A stretch of 64,000 bases of DNA from Brachybacterium massiliense (GCF_900184245.1 NZ_FXXB01000007.1:186001-250000), one strand, 5' to 3'; shown: positions 10,016 to 20,297, numbered from the stretch's first letter. Made by a program: numbers and translations. The notes: generated from the letters alone by a model not told the origin.

Positions 10016-12538
10016 ATGACGGACCCGACCTCAGCCTCTCGGGGCAGACGCCGTCGGTCCGGACGACACCTGCAACCGGCCCGACGCCAGCGCGCGACCC
10101 CGATCCCGCCGGAGGAGGCGCGCAGGAACCGCGACGCAGCCTTCGGCTCGCCGAATCCTCGTCGCACCTGGATCGGCACGCCGTCGGGCACCGCGTCCTC
10201 CGGGCTCTCGGCCCCCTCTGCGGACTCCGCGGGCTCCGCGCCCGAGGGCGAGCAGCGCCGCACGCACGGCGCCGCGGCGGCCATGCCGCCGGCAGGATCC
10301 TCCGCCCGGCGCAGCACCTTCCCGGGCACCGGCAGCTCCCCCGCCGCCGGCCCGCAGGGCTCCGGCGACGACCCTGCCGCCCCGGATTCTCCCGTGACCC
10401 CGGACACATCTCCCGCTCCGGACGGCTCCATGCGGCCCCGCGGCCGCCGTGCCGCCTTCCCCCTCGAGCAGCTCGACGAGACCGACTCCGCCGCTGCTGG
10501 GTCCGCGCAGTCCGCACAGTTCCCTCTGTCCGCACAGTCCTCTCTGTCCGCGCAGTCCGCCGCCGAGGGCGAGGCACCGGCCCGCCCCCGCGGCCGGCGC
10601 GCCGCGGTCGTGCCTGGTCCCGCCACCGAGCAGGACCTCTGGGCGACCTCCGTTGAGGACCCGTCGGCGCAGGACCCCGAGGCCGCTCCCCTGGCGCCGT
10701 CCAGCGAGGAGCCTGCGACGATCGGCCGGGACGCTGCCGAGCAGCCTCAGGAGGGCTCGCGCGAGGATGCCTCCGCGCAGCCCGCGGACGGCCCCACCGT
10801 CGTGCCGGGACGGAGCACATCCCTCTCCGGTGCGTCGGCCGCCTCGGCACCGTCGGGCGCCTCCGCGGGGTCGGGCGCCTCCGCGGGTCCCGCGCCGTCG
10901 AGCGCCTCCGACGAGCAGCGGACCTCCGCCTCCGAGGCCCGCGCCGCCCGCACCGAGCAGCGTCCTGCCGCCGCGCGCCGGTACGCGGGATCGCTCCCGA
11001 GGGTCGCGTTCTGGACCGTGCTCACGTCCCTCCTGCCCGGTGCGGGCCTGGTGACCACGCGGATGCGCCGGATCGGCTGGGCCATGCTGGGCCTGCTGGT
11101 GCTGGTCCTCGCCGCGGCCGGCGCCTTCCTGCTGTTCGGCGAGCCGATGCGCACCGGGATCCTGCTGGCGAGCCGACGCGGCGTGCTGATCGGCGCCACG
11201 CTCACCGTCGCGGTGGTGGGGATCGTCTGGGCGCTGCAGATCGTGCTGGCGAACCTCGCGCACACCACGCGGGAGCGGCTCGCGGGGGCGAAGCGCTATC
11301 TCGCACTCGCGCTCGCGGCGCTGATGGTGGTGGGCGTCGCCGTGCCCTTCGGCCGCGGTGTGCAGTCGCTGTGGGCGCTGCAGGGCCTGATCGGCTCGGA
11401 CAGCGTGTTCGGCGGAGGTCTGGGCGGGAACGGCTCGATCGCCGAGGGCAAGGATCCCTGGGCCAACACCGAGCGGCTGAACATCATGCTGCTGGGGCAG
11501 GACGCGGGAGCGGACCGCACCGGCACCCGCCCCGACACGATCATGGTCGCCTCGATCGACACCGCGAGCGGGCAGACGGCGCTGTTCTCGATCCCCCGCA
11601 ACCTCGAGAGCGTCGAGTTCCCCGAGGGCACCGTCGCGCAGGAGGAGTTCCCGAACGGCTTCGACTACTTCGGCCGCAACGAGAACCTGATCAACGCAGT
11701 GTGGACCTGGGCGGAGGATCGCCCGGATCTGTTCGAGGGCGATCCGGAGCCGGGGCTCACCGCGACCCGCTGGGCCGTCGAGGAGACCCTCGGCCTGGAG
11801 ATGGACTACTACGCGATGGTGAACCTGCAGGGCTTCGAGGATCTCGTCGACGCCCTCGGCGGCGTGGACATGGTGGTCGAGCGGCGCATCCCCATCGGCG
11901 GCGGGGCCGCCGCGATCGACGGCTACATCGAGCCCGGAGAGCAGAAGCTCGACGGCTTCCACGCGCTGTGGTACGCCCGGTCCCGCGAGGGCTCCGACGA
12001 CTTCAACCGCATGTGCCGCCAGCAGCGGATCGTGCGCGCAGTCGCCGAGGAGGCGGATCCGACCACCCTGGCCCTGTCGATCCCCGGCCTGGTCACCGCC
12101 ACCGAGAACAACATCGTCACCGACATCCCGGTCAAGAACCTGGACGCCTTCGTGGAGCTCGCGCTGCGGATCAAGGACGGCGGCTTCACCTCGTACCCGA
12201 TCACCCAGGACGTCACCTTCTCCGGCAATCCCGATTTCGAGTACCTCGAGAAGTGGGCGGCCGCCTCGATCGAGGACTCGATGGCGCAGGAGCCGCCCGA
12301 GTCCGTCCTCGGCGAGACCGAGCCCGGGTCCTCGGAGCCGGCCGAGACCGGCGCCCCGCCGGAGGAGGACACCGCCTCCGAGGAGCCCGGTGCGGAGGAG
12401 ACCTCCGAGGAGGAGCCCACCGAGGAGGAGAGCTCCGCACCGGAGGGCTCCGGCGGCGCCTCCGGCGAGGAGGAGACCGAGGAGCCTGAGATCGCGAAGG
12501 ATCCGCTGAAGTCCTGCCTGCCCGGCTACGAGGAGTGA
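10016..12538 (+). CDS. LytR-CpsA-Psr family cell-wall ligase with long disordered N-terminus
   Basis: 840 residues. The first 320 are low-complexity Ser/Ala/Pro-rich with blocks such as RPRGRRAA, and are presumably cytoplasmic and disordered. Three hydrophobic segments follow at about 350-372, 385-408 and 425-443. The extracellular LCP domain (about 488-728) contains NIMLLGQDAG, DTIMVASID and the arginine-rich pocket (SIPRNL, WYARSREG, RMCRQQRIVRA). LCP enzymes transfer undecaprenyl-linked polymers such as teichoic acid or arabinogalactan to peptidoglycan. A Glu-rich tail and a final Cys follow. Short direct repeats in the DNA around 10500-10560 and 10850-10885 suggest the N-terminal region varies in length. 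Confidence 0.85.
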   Translation: MTDPTSASRGRRRRSGRHLQPARRQRATPIPPEEARRNRDAAFGSPNPRRTWIGTPSGTASSGLSAPSADSAGSAPEGEQRRTHGAAAAMPPAGSSARRSTFPGTGSSPAAGPQGSGDDPAAPDSPVTPDTSPAPDGSMRPRGRRAAFPLEQLDETDSAAAGSAQSAQFPLSAQSSLSAQSAAEGEAPARPRGRRAAVVPGPATEQDLWATSVEDPSAQDPEAAPLAPSSEEPATIGRDAAEQPQEGSREDASAQPADGPTVVPGRSTSLSGASAASAPSGASAGSGASAGPAPSSASDEQRTSASEARAARTEQRPAAARRYAGSLPRVAFWTVLTSLLPGAGLVTTRMRRIGWAMLGLLVLVLAAAGAFLLFGEPMRTGILLASRRGVLIGATLTVAVVGIVWALQIVLANLAHTTRERLAGAKRYLALALAALMVVGVAVPFGRGVQSLWALQGLIGSDSVFGGGLGGNGSIAEGKDPWANTERLNIMLLGQDAGADRTGTRPDTIMVASIDTASGQTALFSIPRNLESVEFPEGTVAQEEFPNGFDYFGRNENLINAVWTWAEDRPDLFEGDPEPGLTATRWAVEETLGLEMDYYAMVNLQGFEDLVDALGGVDMVVERRIPIGGGAAAIDGYIEPGEQKLDGFHALWYARSREGSDDFNRMCRQQRIVRAVAEEADPTTLALSIPGLVTATENNIVTDIPVKNLDAFVELALRIKDGGFTSYPITQDVTFSGNPDFEYLEKWAAASIEDSMAQEPPESVLGETEPGSSEPAETGAPPEEDTASEEPGAEETSEEEPTEEESSAPEGSGGASGEEETEEPEIAKDPLKSCLPGYEE

Positions 12539-12545
12539 GCGATCC

Positions 12546-12583
12546 GGTGCGCGGGGCCCTGGTGCTGCCGGGCCCCGCGCACC
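12546..12583. terminator. Bidirectional terminator between LCP gene and mtr
   Basis: A perfect 14-bp stem (GGTGCGCGGGGCCC and its complement) with a 10-base loop lies between the convergent genes. Confidence 0.85.
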
Positions 12584-12589
12584 GTGTCG

Positions 12590-14017
12590 TCAGTCGATCA
12601 GCTGCAGCAGCGCGTTCTCGATCAGCTCCGGCATGGCCGGGTGGATCCAGTACTGGGTGGTCGCGATGTCCCGTGCGGTCTGACCGGTGCTCATCGCCTG
12701 GATCAGCAGCTGGACCAGGGTCGTGGCCTCCGGTCCGATCAGGTGCGCGCCGAGGATCTCGGTGGTCTCGGCGTCCGCGATGATCTTCGCGAAGCCGGTG
12801 GAGTCCTCCATCGCCCAGCCGTAGGCGATCGAGGCGTACTCCTGGACCGCGACCTTCACACGCCGGCCGCTGCGGCGCGCGGACTCCTCGTCGAGGCCCA
12901 CCCAGGCGATCTGCGGGTGCGTGAACACCCCGCTGGGGATGGGCATGGTGTCCGAGCGGCGCAGCTGCTCGGGGTGGAGGATGTTGTGGCGCACGATCCG
13001 CTGCTCGTGGTTGGCGACGTGCTTGAGCTGCTCGGCGCTCGAGAGGTCGCCGAAGGCCCACAGTCCCTCGAGCACCTCTCCCGCGCCGAGCACGCGCTGA
13101 TGCTCGTCGACCCGCACCCGGCCGTCCTCGGCGGTGTCGATCCCGGCCGCGGCGACGTCCAGCAGATCGGAGTTGGGGCGGCGGCCGACGGCGACCAGCA
13201 GCTCCTCGGCCTGCACCCTCACCCCGGCGCCGTCGCGCAGTCCGCGCAGCTCGATCCCCTCGCCGGTGCGGCGCACGGAGGTGGTGGACAGCTCGGTCTC
13301 GAGCCGGAGCCGATCGCCGAGGATCTCGGTCAGCCGCGCCGAGACGTCCGCATCCGCGGCGCGCAGCAGCTGCGCGGAGCGGGCGATCAGGGTGACCTCC
13401 ACGCCGAGCGAGGCGAAGATGTGCGCCATCTCCACCGCGATCACGCCGGAGCCGAGGATCGCGAGGGAGGCGGGCAGCTGGGCGATTCTCATGATCGTGT
13501 CGGAGGTGTGCGGGCGGGCCTCGGCGAGACCGTCGATCTCGGGCAGCACGGGCCGTGAGCCCGCGCCCAGCACGATGGTGTCGGCGCTGATCGTGCGTTC
13601 GGAGCCGTCGTGGCCGCTGACCTGCAGCGTGCGGCGGTCCAGGAAGCGCGCGGTGCCGCGCAGCAGGGTGAGGTTCGCGTTGTCCTCGTGCTCGGCGCGG
13701 TACTGCTCGCCGCCCGCGGTGATCGGGTCGATCCGCCCGAAGATGCGGCCACGGATCGCCGGCCAGTCCACGTGGCGCAGCTGCTCGGTGACCCCGAACC
13801 GCGCCGACTCGGCGGGCGTGTGCGCCAGGTTCGCGGTGTGCACGAACATCTTGGTGGGGATGCAGCCGAGATTCAGGCAGGTCCCGCCGAACACGTGGTC
13901 CGGTCCCACTCCCCTATCGATCTGCACGATGCTGCGGCCGGCGAACTCCGGCCCGGGGAAGGAGTTCGCCGAGCCCGAGCCGATCAGGGCGATGTCGTAA
14001 TGCGTCACGTCGGTCAT
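12590..14017 (-). CDS. mtr: Mycothione reductase
   Basis: 475 residues of the class I flavoprotein disulfide reductase family. FAD loop ALIGSGSANSF, redox pair Cys47/Cys52 in GGTCLNLGCIPTKMF, NAD(P)H loop ILGSGVIAVEMAHIF, and the C-terminal dimer-interface His in YWIHPAMPELIENALL. GSGSAN in place of GGGPGG, together with the absence of lipoamide or mercury motifs, marks the mycothione branch. It keeps mycothiol reduced in the cytoplasm with NADPH, so the organism very probably makes mycothiol. The gene is monocistronic and divergent from the UvrA-like gene. Confidence 0.85.
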   Translation of the reverse strand: MTDVTHYDIALIGSGSANSFPGPEFAGRSIVQIDRGVGPDHVFGGTCLNLGCIPTKMFVHTANLAHTPAESARFGVTEQLRHVDWPAIRGRIFGRIDPITAGGEQYRAEHEDNANLTLLRGTARFLDRRTLQVSGHDGSERTISADTIVLGAGSRPVLPEIDGLAEARPHTSDTIMRIAQLPASLAILGSGVIAVEMAHIFASLGVEVTLIARSAQLLRAADADVSARLTEILGDRLRLETELSTTSVRRTGEGIELRGLRDGAGVRVQAEELLVAVGRRPNSDLLDVAAAGIDTAEDGRVRVDEHQRVLGAGEVLEGLWAFGDLSSAEQLKHVANHEQRIVRHNILHPEQLRRSDTMPIPSGVFTHPQIAWVGLDEESARRSGRRVKVAVQEYASIAYGWAMEDSTGFAKIIADAETTEILGAHLIGPEATTLVQLLIQAMSTGQTARDIATTQYWIHPAMPELIENALLQLID

Positions 14018-14129
14018 CGGGCCAGGCTAGTCCGGGTGGGCGGGGAGGGTGGCAGAATGTCCCGGGCGCGGACGCCCCGCGCCCGCGCGGACGCCCCGCG
14101 CCCCGTCGCGCCCCCCGAGGAGCCGCCCG

Positions 14130-16505
14130 ATGTCCTCTGCATCCCATCCCGCCGATGCCCACGACCTGATCCGGGTGCGCGGCGCCCGGGAGAACAACCT
14201 GCGCGACATCTCGCTGGATCTGCCCAAGCGCCGCCTGACCGTCTTCACCGGGGTCTCCGGTTCGGGCAAGAGCTCGCTGGTGTTCGGCACGATCGCCGCG
14301 GAGTCGCAGCGGATGATCAACGAGACCTACAGCTCCTTCGTGCAGGGCTTCATGCCGCAGCTGGCCCGCCCCGATGTGGACTCCCTGGACGGGCTGACCA
14401 CGGCGATCATCGTGGACCAGGAGCGGATGGGCGCGAACGTCCGCTCGACCGTCGGCACCGTCACCGACGCGAACGCGCACCTGCGCTCCCTGTTCTCGAA
14501 GCTCGCCCAGCCGAGCGCGGGCGGTCCGGGTGCCTACTCCTTCAACGTGCCCAGCGTGAGCGCCGCCGGGGCGATGACCGTGCAGAAGGGCGCGAAGACC
14601 ATCGCTGAGAAGACCACCTTCACCCGGGTGGGCGGGATGTGCCCGCGCTGCGAGGGGATGGGGCAGGTCACCGATCTGGACCTCACCCAGCTGTACGACG
14701 AGGAGAAGTCCCTGCAGGAGGGACCGTTCCTGGTGCCCGGCTACTCGGCCGGCGGCTGGTACGAGAAGCTGTTCATCTCCTCGGGCTTCTTCCCCGCGGA
14801 CAAGCCCATCCGCTCCTTCACCAAGCGCCAGCTCCACGACTTCCTGTACCGCGAGCCCACGAAGGTGAAGATCGACGGGGCGAACATGACCTACGAGGGC
14901 CTGATCCCGAAGATCCAGAAGTCGATGCTGTCCAAGGACCGCGACTCGATGCAGCCCCACATCCGGGCCTTCGTGGACCGGGCGGTGACCTTCATCGTGT
15001 GCCCCGACTGCGAGGGCACCCGCCTGGCCGAGCACGCCCGCACCTCCCGCATCGACGGCGTCTCGATCGCCGACGCCTGCACGATGCAGATCTCCGAGCT
15101 CGCCGAGTGGATCGACGCCCTGAGCGCGCGCAGCAGCTCCGCACAGGTCGCGCCGCTGCTGCAGAACCTCTCCGCGTTGCTGGGTGCCTTCACCCGGATC
15201 GGCCTGGGCTACCTCTCCCTGGACCGTCCCTCCTCGACCCTCTCGGGCGGTGAGTCGCAGCGCACCCGCATGATCCGCCACCTCGGCTCCGCGCTGACGG
15301 ATGTCACCTACGTCTTCGACGAGCCGACGATCGGGCTGCACCCCCATGACATCTCCACGATGAATGCCCTGCTGGAGGAGCTGCGGGACAAGGGGAACAC
15401 CGTGCTGGTGGTCGAGCACAAGCCCGAGACCATCGCGATCGCGGATCACGTGGTGGACCTGGGCCCGCGCGCCGGAGCCGACGGCGGCACCATCGGCTAC
15501 CAGGGCGACCTCGAGGGGCTTCGGCGCTCGGACACCCTCACCGGGCAGCACCTGGATCGCCGCACCTCCTTGCGCGAGAGCGTGCGACGCCCCAGCGGGT
15601 ACCTCGAGATCCGCGGCGCCGACCAGCACAACCTGCGCTCGGTGGACGTCGACATCCCGCTCGGCGTGCTGACCGTGGTCACCGGGGTGGCCGGCTCCGG
15701 CAAGAGCTCGCTGGTGCACTCCTCCATGCCGAAGGACGCCGGCGCGATCGTGGTGGACCAGGCGCCGATCCGCGGCTCGCGCCGTTCGAACCCGGCGACC
15801 TACACCGGGCTGCTCGAGCCGATCCGCAAGGCCTTCGCGAAGGCGAACGGGGTCAAGCCCGCGCTGTTCTCGAACAACTCCGAGGGCGCCTGCCCGGCCT
15901 GCAAGGGCGCGGGCATGATCTACACCGAGCTGGGCTTCATGGAGACCGTCGCGACCCCGTGCGAGGAGTGCGAGGGCCGGCGGTTCCGGACCGACGTGCT
16001 CGAGCACCGCTTCGGCGGCAAGGACATCGCCGAGGTGCTGGACCTCTCCGTGGCCCGGGCCCGCGAGCTGTTCTCCGCCGCGGAGACGAAGGTGCCCGCG
16101 GCCGCGAAGCTGCTGGGCCACCTCGAGGACGTGGGGCTGGGCTATCTCACCATCGGCCAGCCCCTGACCACGCTCTCCGGCGGCGAGCGCCAGCGCCTGA
16201 AGCTCGCCACCCACATGGGGGACAAGGGCGGGATCTACGTGCTGGACGAGCCGACCACCGGCCTGCACCTGGCGGACGTGGACCAGCTGCTGGCGCTGCT
16301 GGACCGGCTGGTGGACGCGGGGAAGACGGTGGTCGTCATCGAGCACCATCAGGCCGTGATGGCCCACGCCGATCACCTCATCGATCTCGGTCCCGGCGCG
16401 GGCGCCGACGGCGGGCGCGTCGTGTTCGAGGGCTCCCCCGCCGAGCTCGTCGCCGACGCCACGACCCTCACCGGTCAGCACCTGAAGCAGTACCTGGGGG
16501 CCTGA
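14130..16505 (+). CDS. UvrA-like ABC ATPase (UvrA2/drug-resistance type)
   Basis: 791 residues, against about 950 for true UvrA. Two ABC ATPase halves: Walker [11 protein letters not shown] at 41-50 with LSGGESQR and [12 protein letters not shown], then [10 protein letters not shown] near 520 with [12 protein letters not shown] and [14 protein letters not shown]. CxxC zinc modules (CPRCEG, CPDCEG, CPACKG, CEECEG) are retained. The shorter N-terminal half lacks room for the full UvrB-binding region, which is typical of UvrA2 and self-resistance paralogues that act on DNA-bound drugs. The start is set by GAGGAG 8 bases before the ATG. uvrB is not in the window. A role in DNA-damage or drug tolerance is inferred. 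Confidence 0.8.
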   Translation: MSSASHPADAHDLIRVRGARENNLRDISLDLPKRRLTVFTGVSGSGKSSLVFGTIAAESQRMINETYSSFVQGFMPQLARPDVDSLDGLTTAIIVDQERMGANVRSTVGTVTDANAHLRSLFSKLAQPSAGGPGAYSFNVPSVSAAGAMTVQKGAKTIAEKTTFTRVGGMCPRCEGMGQVTDLDLTQLYDEEKSLQEGPFLVPGYSAGGWYEKLFISSGFFPADKPIRSFTKRQLHDFLYREPTKVKIDGANMTYEGLIPKIQKSMLSKDRDSMQPHIRAFVDRAVTFIVCPDCEGTRLAEHARTSRIDGVSIADACTMQISELAEWIDALSARSSSAQVAPLLQNLSALLGAFTRIGLGYLSLDRPSSTLSGGESQRTRMIRHLGSALTDVTYVFDEPTIGLHPHDISTMNALLEELRDKGNTVLVVEHKPETIAIADHVVDLGPRAGADGGTIGYQGDLEGLRRSDTLTGQHLDRRTSLRESVRRPSGYLEIRGADQHNLRSVDVDIPLGVLTVVTGVAGSGKSSLVHSSMPKDAGAIVVDQAPIRGSRRSNPATYTGLLEPIRKAFAKANGVKPALFSNNSEGACPACKGAGMIYTELGFMETVATPCEECEGRRFRTDVLEHRFGGKDIAEVLDLSVARARELFSAAETKVPAAAKLLGHLEDVGLGYLTIGQPLTTLSGGERQRLKLATHMGDKGGIYVLDEPTTGLHLADVDQLLALLDRLVDAGKTVVVIEHHQAVMAHADHLIDLGPGAGADGGRVVFEGSPAELVADATTLTGQHLKQYLGA

Positions 16506-16542
16506 GCGGCCGGGTTCTGCCGCCGCGCGTACCCTGATCCCT

Positions 16543-17394
16543 GTGTCCTCGCCCGCCTCCCGCCCCGCGCCCCCGGCGCTGCTGCCCTGGCTGGACAGCC
16601 TGCGCTGCCCGCACTGCGGCGACCCGCTCGCGCTGACCGAGCGCACCCTGCGCTGCCCGCACCGCCATTCCTTCGACCTGGCCCGCTCCGGCTACCTCCC
16701 GCTTCTCGCCGGCACCTCTCCCACCAGCGGCGATGATGACGCAATGGCCCGGGCACGGGACAGCTTCCTGGCCACCGGCGCCTATGCGCCGCTGCGGGAG
16801 GCGATCACGCAGACCGCCCCGGCGGGGGTGTGCCGCATCCTCGACATCGGCGGCGGCACCGGCTACTACCTCGCCGGTCTGCTCGACGAGCGCGTGGACG
16901 CCCACGGGCTGGGGGTGGACACCTCGGTGCGGGCCCTGCGCTTCGCCGCCCGTGCCCATGAGCGGGCCGCGGCGGCCAGCTGGGACGTGTTCGCCCGCTT
17001 CCCCCTTGCCGACGGCTCGGCCGATCTGGTGCTGGACGTGTTCGCGCCGCGCAATCCCGAGGAGTTCGCGCGGGTGCTCGCCCCGGGCGGTCACCTGCTG
17101 GTGGTGCGCCCCGCCCCCGATCACCTCGCGCAGCTGCGCACAGCGGTGCCCGGGATGGTGGGCCTGGATCCCCGCAAGGAGGAACGGCTGGCGCAGGCGC
17201 TGGATCCGCTCTTCTCCACGGTCCGCACCACCGAGGTGCGCTTCGGCCTCGCTCTCGACGCCCTCACTGCACGGGACCTGGTGGCGATGACACCGAGCGC
17301 CCGCCACGTGGACGAGCAGGCGCTGCACACCCTGCTGACCGGTGACTCGGAGGTGACCGTCTCGGTGCTGGTGAGCCTGCACCGGCGGCGCTGA
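16543..17394 (+). CDS. rRNA (guanine-N1)-methyltransferase, RlmA/TlrB type
   Basis: 283 residues. The N-terminal zinc finger (LRCPHCGDPL...LRCPHRHSFDLARSGY) is the hallmark of the RlmA family, followed by a class I methyltransferase with the SAM loop ILDIGGGTGYY near residue 100 and a DVFAPRNPEEFARVL segment. Family members methylate G745 or G748 in 23S rRNA helix 35 and can confer resistance to tylosin-type macrolides. Which of the two bases is modified cannot be told from sequence alone. It starts with a GTG lying 7 bases after TACCCT, so it is probably leaderless. Confidence 0.85.
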   Translation: MSSPASRPAPPALLPWLDSLRCPHCGDPLALTERTLRCPHRHSFDLARSGYLPLLAGTSPTSGDDDAMARARDSFLATGAYAPLREAITQTAPAGVCRILDIGGGTGYYLAGLLDERVDAHGLGVDTSVRALRFAARAHERAAAASWDVFARFPLADGSADLVLDVFAPRNPEEFARVLAPGGHLLVVRPAPDHLAQLRTAVPGMVGLDPRKEERLAQALDPLFSTVRTTEVRFGLALDALTARDLVAMTPSARHVDEQALHTLLTGDSEVTVSVLVSLHRRR

Positions 17395-17539
17395 GGAGCG
17401 GCACCCGGCACCGCTTCGGGAGCCGTCCTGCCGATCCCGCCGGCGCCGTGCCTGCGAGCAGCTGAGCCGCGGCGGATCGACGGGCCGGACTCGCCTAGGC
17501 TGGTGGCTCCGAGTCATCTGCAGGGAAGAGGGGGCATCC

Positions 17540-18361
17540 GTGGCCGATCGCCGCTGTGTGTTCATCGATTTCGACGGCACCTTCGCGCATCGCGGAGTGG
17601 CGCCGCGCGCGCATGCCGAGGCCGTCGAGCGGGCCCGCGCGAACGGGCACGTGATCCTGCTGTGCACCGGGCGCCCGAACTCGATCGTGGCCCCTGAGGT
17701 GGCCGCCCTGTTCGACGGCGTCGTCGCCTCCGCGGGAGGCTGGATCCAGGTGGGTGAGCAGCTGCTGAAGGACGAGCGCTTCCCCGAGGAGCTGGGCCGC
17801 CGCGCGGTCGAGGTGCTGCAGCGCCACGAGGTCCCCTTCACCCTCGAGACGCCGGAGGCGCTGCTGTGCACTCCCCGCTCGGCGCGCGAGCTGCACGCCC
17901 GGGTACGTCCCGCCCTGCCGGAGGACGGCGTGGGCAACGGCCTGCAGGACCTGCTGGACGCGATCGAGCTGCCCGAGGACCTCGCCTCCCGCTCCTTCGC
18001 GAAGATCTCCCTGTGGGGCTCCCCGCTCCCGATCGAGCAGCTCGCCCAGGAGATCGGTCCCGAGATCGGGGCGCTGCCGAACTCGATCACGGGCGATGCG
18101 AGCTCCGGCGAGCTGCATCTGCTCGCGGTGGACAAGGCCGACGGCGTCGCGGCCGTCGCCGCGCACCTGGGCATAGACCAGGCCGCGACCGTGGGGATCG
18201 GGGACGGGATGAACGATCTGGGGATGCTGGGCGCGGCCGGCACCGCGATCGCGATCCAGGGCGCCGTGCCCGCGGTGCTCGAGGCGGCCGGGGGCGTGGC
18301 GGTGCCCGGTCCGCTCGAGCACGGGATCGTCACCGCCTTCGAGCGGCTCGAGATGCTCTGA
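17540..18361 (+). CDS. HAD-superfamily phosphatase, Cof type (IIB)
   Basis: 273 residues. Motif I is FIDFDGTFAHRG (nucleophile and acid/base Asp), motif II the Thr in LLCTGRPNS, and motif IV GIGDGMNDLGML. The large cap inserted between motifs II and III marks subclass IIB, whose members dephosphorylate small sugar phosphates or cofactor intermediates. The substrate cannot be assigned. GTG start with a purine-rich GGGAAGAGGGGG upstream. It stands alone between rlmA and a convergent membrane-protein gene. Confidence 0.8.
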   Translation: MADRRCVFIDFDGTFAHRGVAPRAHAEAVERARANGHVILLCTGRPNSIVAPEVAALFDGVVASAGGWIQVGEQLLKDERFPEELGRRAVEVLQRHEVPFTLETPEALLCTPRSARELHARVRPALPEDGVGNGLQDLLDAIELPEDLASRSFAKISLWGSPLPIEQLAQEIGPEIGALPNSITGDASSGELHLLAVDKADGVAAVAAHLGIDQAATVGIGDGMNDLGMLGAAGTAIAIQGAVPAVLEAAGGVAVPGPLEHGIVTAFERLEML

Positions 18362-18418
18362 CCCCGCCTGCTCCGCCGGCCCGGCCGGTCCCGTCGGCCC
18401 GTTGAGCCCCGCCCTCGC

Positions 18419-19240
18419 TCAGGAGCGTCGGCGCAGGCCCACCAGCACCAGCCCCACGGCGGTCACCAGGGCGCCGGCCCCGAGCAGGAGCACTCCCTGG
18501 GTGGTCATCGCGGTCCGGAAGTGCTCCTCGAAGACCTGCACGATCGGGCCCAGGAACGCCGCCTGGTCGATCGAGTCGGGCACGACGGTCTCGATCTCCC
18601 GGCCCAGCCACCACACCGCCCCTCCCGCGGCGAGCCCTCCCAGGCCCGCGAGGGTCAGCATGACGCGCCGGTGCGAGGCCAGCAGCAGCGCGAGCACCGC
18701 GAGGACGAGCGCGGCGGGCCCTGCCCAGGTGGCCCAGGGCGTGAGTGCCGAGACGGCCGGCAGCAGCGGCACATCGGGGATCGTGGCCACGGTGACGGTG
18801 GCGTCCTCCGGCCGCGGGATCCCGAAGGGCAGCACCTCCTCGACCGGGCTGAGGATCCGATCGATCGCCGGGCCGAGGTCCACCTCCAGCTCGGACGGGC
18901 CGGGCGAGAACAGCGCGCCGTGCAGCTCGGCCATGGTGGCCTCCCACATCGTGCCGTACACGTCGGTGCCGGTGAGCTTCGAGGCCTGCTCCTCGGCGAG
19001 CGGGGTCAGCCGCTCCTGGGCCCAGCCGGGCAGGCGGCTCTCCTCGAGGATCGTCTCGACGGCGCTGTCGCTCAGGGTGCGCTGGAACTCGGGATCCTCC
19101 GCGAGCGGCGCGGTGACGGCGAGGAATCCGTCTCGCTCGACCACATGGTCATGGATCCAGGTGGCCGGCAGCCAGAGCGCGCCGAGCAGCGTGGCCGCGC
19201 AGAGCAGGGCGACGGCGAGAACATCTCGAACGGAGGACAC
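18419..19240 (-). CDS. Four-pass membrane protein, unknown function
   Basis: 273 residues. One N-terminal membrane segment (VLAVALLCAATLLGALWL) is followed by about 140 residues likely to be outside the membrane, rich in Glu and Pro, then three further helices (WAGPAALVLAVLALLLA, a Gly-rich AGLGGLAAGGAVWWL, LLGAGALVTAVGLVLVGL) and a short basic tail. No enzyme motif is visible. The chosen GTG lies 6 bases after TACCGT (minus strand), matching the leaderless pattern seen elsewhere here. I do not recognise the family; similar proteins of this topology occur in other actinobacteria. Confidence 0.65.
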   Translation of the reverse strand: MSSVRDVLAVALLCAATLLGALWLPATWIHDHVVERDGFLAVTAPLAEDPEFQRTLSDSAVETILEESRLPGWAQERLTPLAEEQASKLTGTDVYGTMWEATMAELHGALFSPGPSELEVDLGPAIDRILSPVEEVLPFGIPRPEDATVTVATIPDVPLLPAVSALTPWATWAGPAALVLAVLALLLASHRRVMLTLAGLGGLAAGGAVWWLGREIETVVPDSIDQAAFLGPIVQVFEEHFRTAMTTQGVLLLGAGALVTAVGLVLVGLRRRS

Positions 19241-19280
19241 GGGGACACGGTACCGCCGGCTCCTGCGCCAGGAATGGGAG

Positions 19281-19312
19281 CGGCCCCGCACCACCGAGGT
19301 GATGCGGGGCCG
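19281..19312 (-). terminator. Terminator of NlpC/P60 gene
   Basis: A 10-bp perfect stem (CGGCCCCGCA/TGCGGGGCCG) with a 12-base loop, 15 bases after the NlpC/P60 stop. Confidence 0.75.
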
Positions 19313-19326
19313 AAGGGCGCGGGACC

Positions 19327-20184
19327 TCAGATGCGGATGAAGGTCCAGCTGCCGGAGTAGATGTTGCGCTCGCTGGTGTCCACGCGGCTGTTGCCGGCGT
19401 CGACGAACTGGTTGCCGCCGGCGTAGATGCCGATGTGGCCGGGCTTGTAGACGAGGTCGCCGGGGCGGGCCTCGGAACGCGGGATGACGGTGCCGGCGGC
19501 GGCCTGGCCGGCGGCGCCGCGGGGCAGGTTGATGCCGTGCTGGGCGTAAACCCACTGCACGAAGCCGGAGCAGTCCCAGCCGGACGGGGAGGTGCCGCCG
19601 TAGACGTACGGGGTGCCGATGCCGGAGCGCGCGGTGGCCAGGATGGACCCGCCCTTGGCGGCGGACGGTGCGGGAGCGGAGCTCTGCTCGGACTCGCCGG
19701 AGGAGCTCTCGCTCTGCGAGGAGGAGCTCTGGCCCTGGGAGTTCGAGCGCTCACCGGAGCGGGAGGAGGAGCTGTCCTCGCGGGTCTGGGTGCTCTCGGT
19801 GCTCTCCTGCTCGGAGGCCTCCTCGGCGGCGGCGCGCTCGGCGGCCTCGCGCTCAGCGGCCTCGGCCGCGGCGATCTCCTCCTCGGTGGGGCCGACCTCG
19901 ACGGAGATCGCACCGGCGACGGGGGCGAGCGCGGGCTCGGCCTCCTCGTCCTCGGCGATCTCGACGGCGGGAATGCCCACGGCCGGTGCGACGACGGGGG
20001 CCAGAGCGGCGGGAGCGCTGTCGGCCTGGGGTGCATCGGCCTGCGGCTCGGCGGTCGCGGCGGAGGCTCCGCCGAACAGCATCGCGGCGGCCATCGCGGC
20101 TCCTGCCCCGGCGCGGCCTGCGCGGGTCACAGGGGTCACCGTGCGCATGGCGCGGCGGTGAGTGTTGTTCGCAGTCTTCGACAC
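19327..20184 (-). CDS. Secreted NlpC/P60 (C40) peptidoglycan endopeptidase
   Basis: 285 residues from a GTG at 20184 with GGGAG 7-8 bases upstream. A basic N-terminus and a hydrophobic Ala-rich signal end in ASAATAEP, a likely signal peptidase site. Next come an Ala/Glu-rich helical linker (EEEIAAAEAAEREAAERAA) and a Ser/Glu low-complexity stretch. The C-terminal C40 domain has catalytic Cys near 205 in GWDCSGFVQWVY, His near 248 in PGHIGIYAG, and polar residues downstream. It cleaves stem peptides during wall remodelling, probably between residues 2 and 3 as in RipA-like enzymes. A promoter about 120 bases upstream gives it a structured leader. Confidence 0.88.
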   Translation of the reverse strand: MSKTANNTHRRAMRTVTPVTRAGRAGAGAAMAAAMLFGGASAATAEPQADAPQADSAPAALAPVVAPAVGIPAVEIAEDEEAEPALAPVAGAISVEVGPTEEEIAAAEAAEREAAERAAAEEASEQESTESTQTREDSSSSRSGERSNSQGQSSSSQSESSSGESEQSSAPAPSAAKGGSILATARSGIGTPYVYGGTSPSGWDCSGFVQWVYAQHGINLPRGAAGQAAAGTVIPRSEARPGDLVYKPGHIGIYAGGNQFVDAGNSRVDTSERNIYSGSWTFIRI

Positions 20185-20272
20185 GTGGTGGCTCCCAGCC
20201 CCGGGCACTGCCCTCGCGCATCAACGATCTCTCGCATCCCGATCCGGTGCGCGTGGGGCTCTCCGGGGGGAA

Positions 20273-20297
20273 TGCCACGGCTCTTCACGCCGTGGCA
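20273..20297 (-). promoter_or_regulatory. Hairpin in the 5' leader of the NlpC/P60 mRNA
   Basis: Perfect 9-bp arms (TGCCACGGC/GCCGTGGCA) with a 7-base loop lie about 90 bases upstream of the start, right after the predicted transcription start. Wall hydrolase genes in actinobacteria often have regulatory leaders, including c-di-AMP riboswitches, but I could not match that consensus here. Confidence 0.4.

Noticed and set aside
10499-10885. Short direct repeats in the LCP gene as a CRISPR-like array
   Set aside because: They are in frame, encode Ser/Ala/Gln low-complexity protein, and have no spacer structure.
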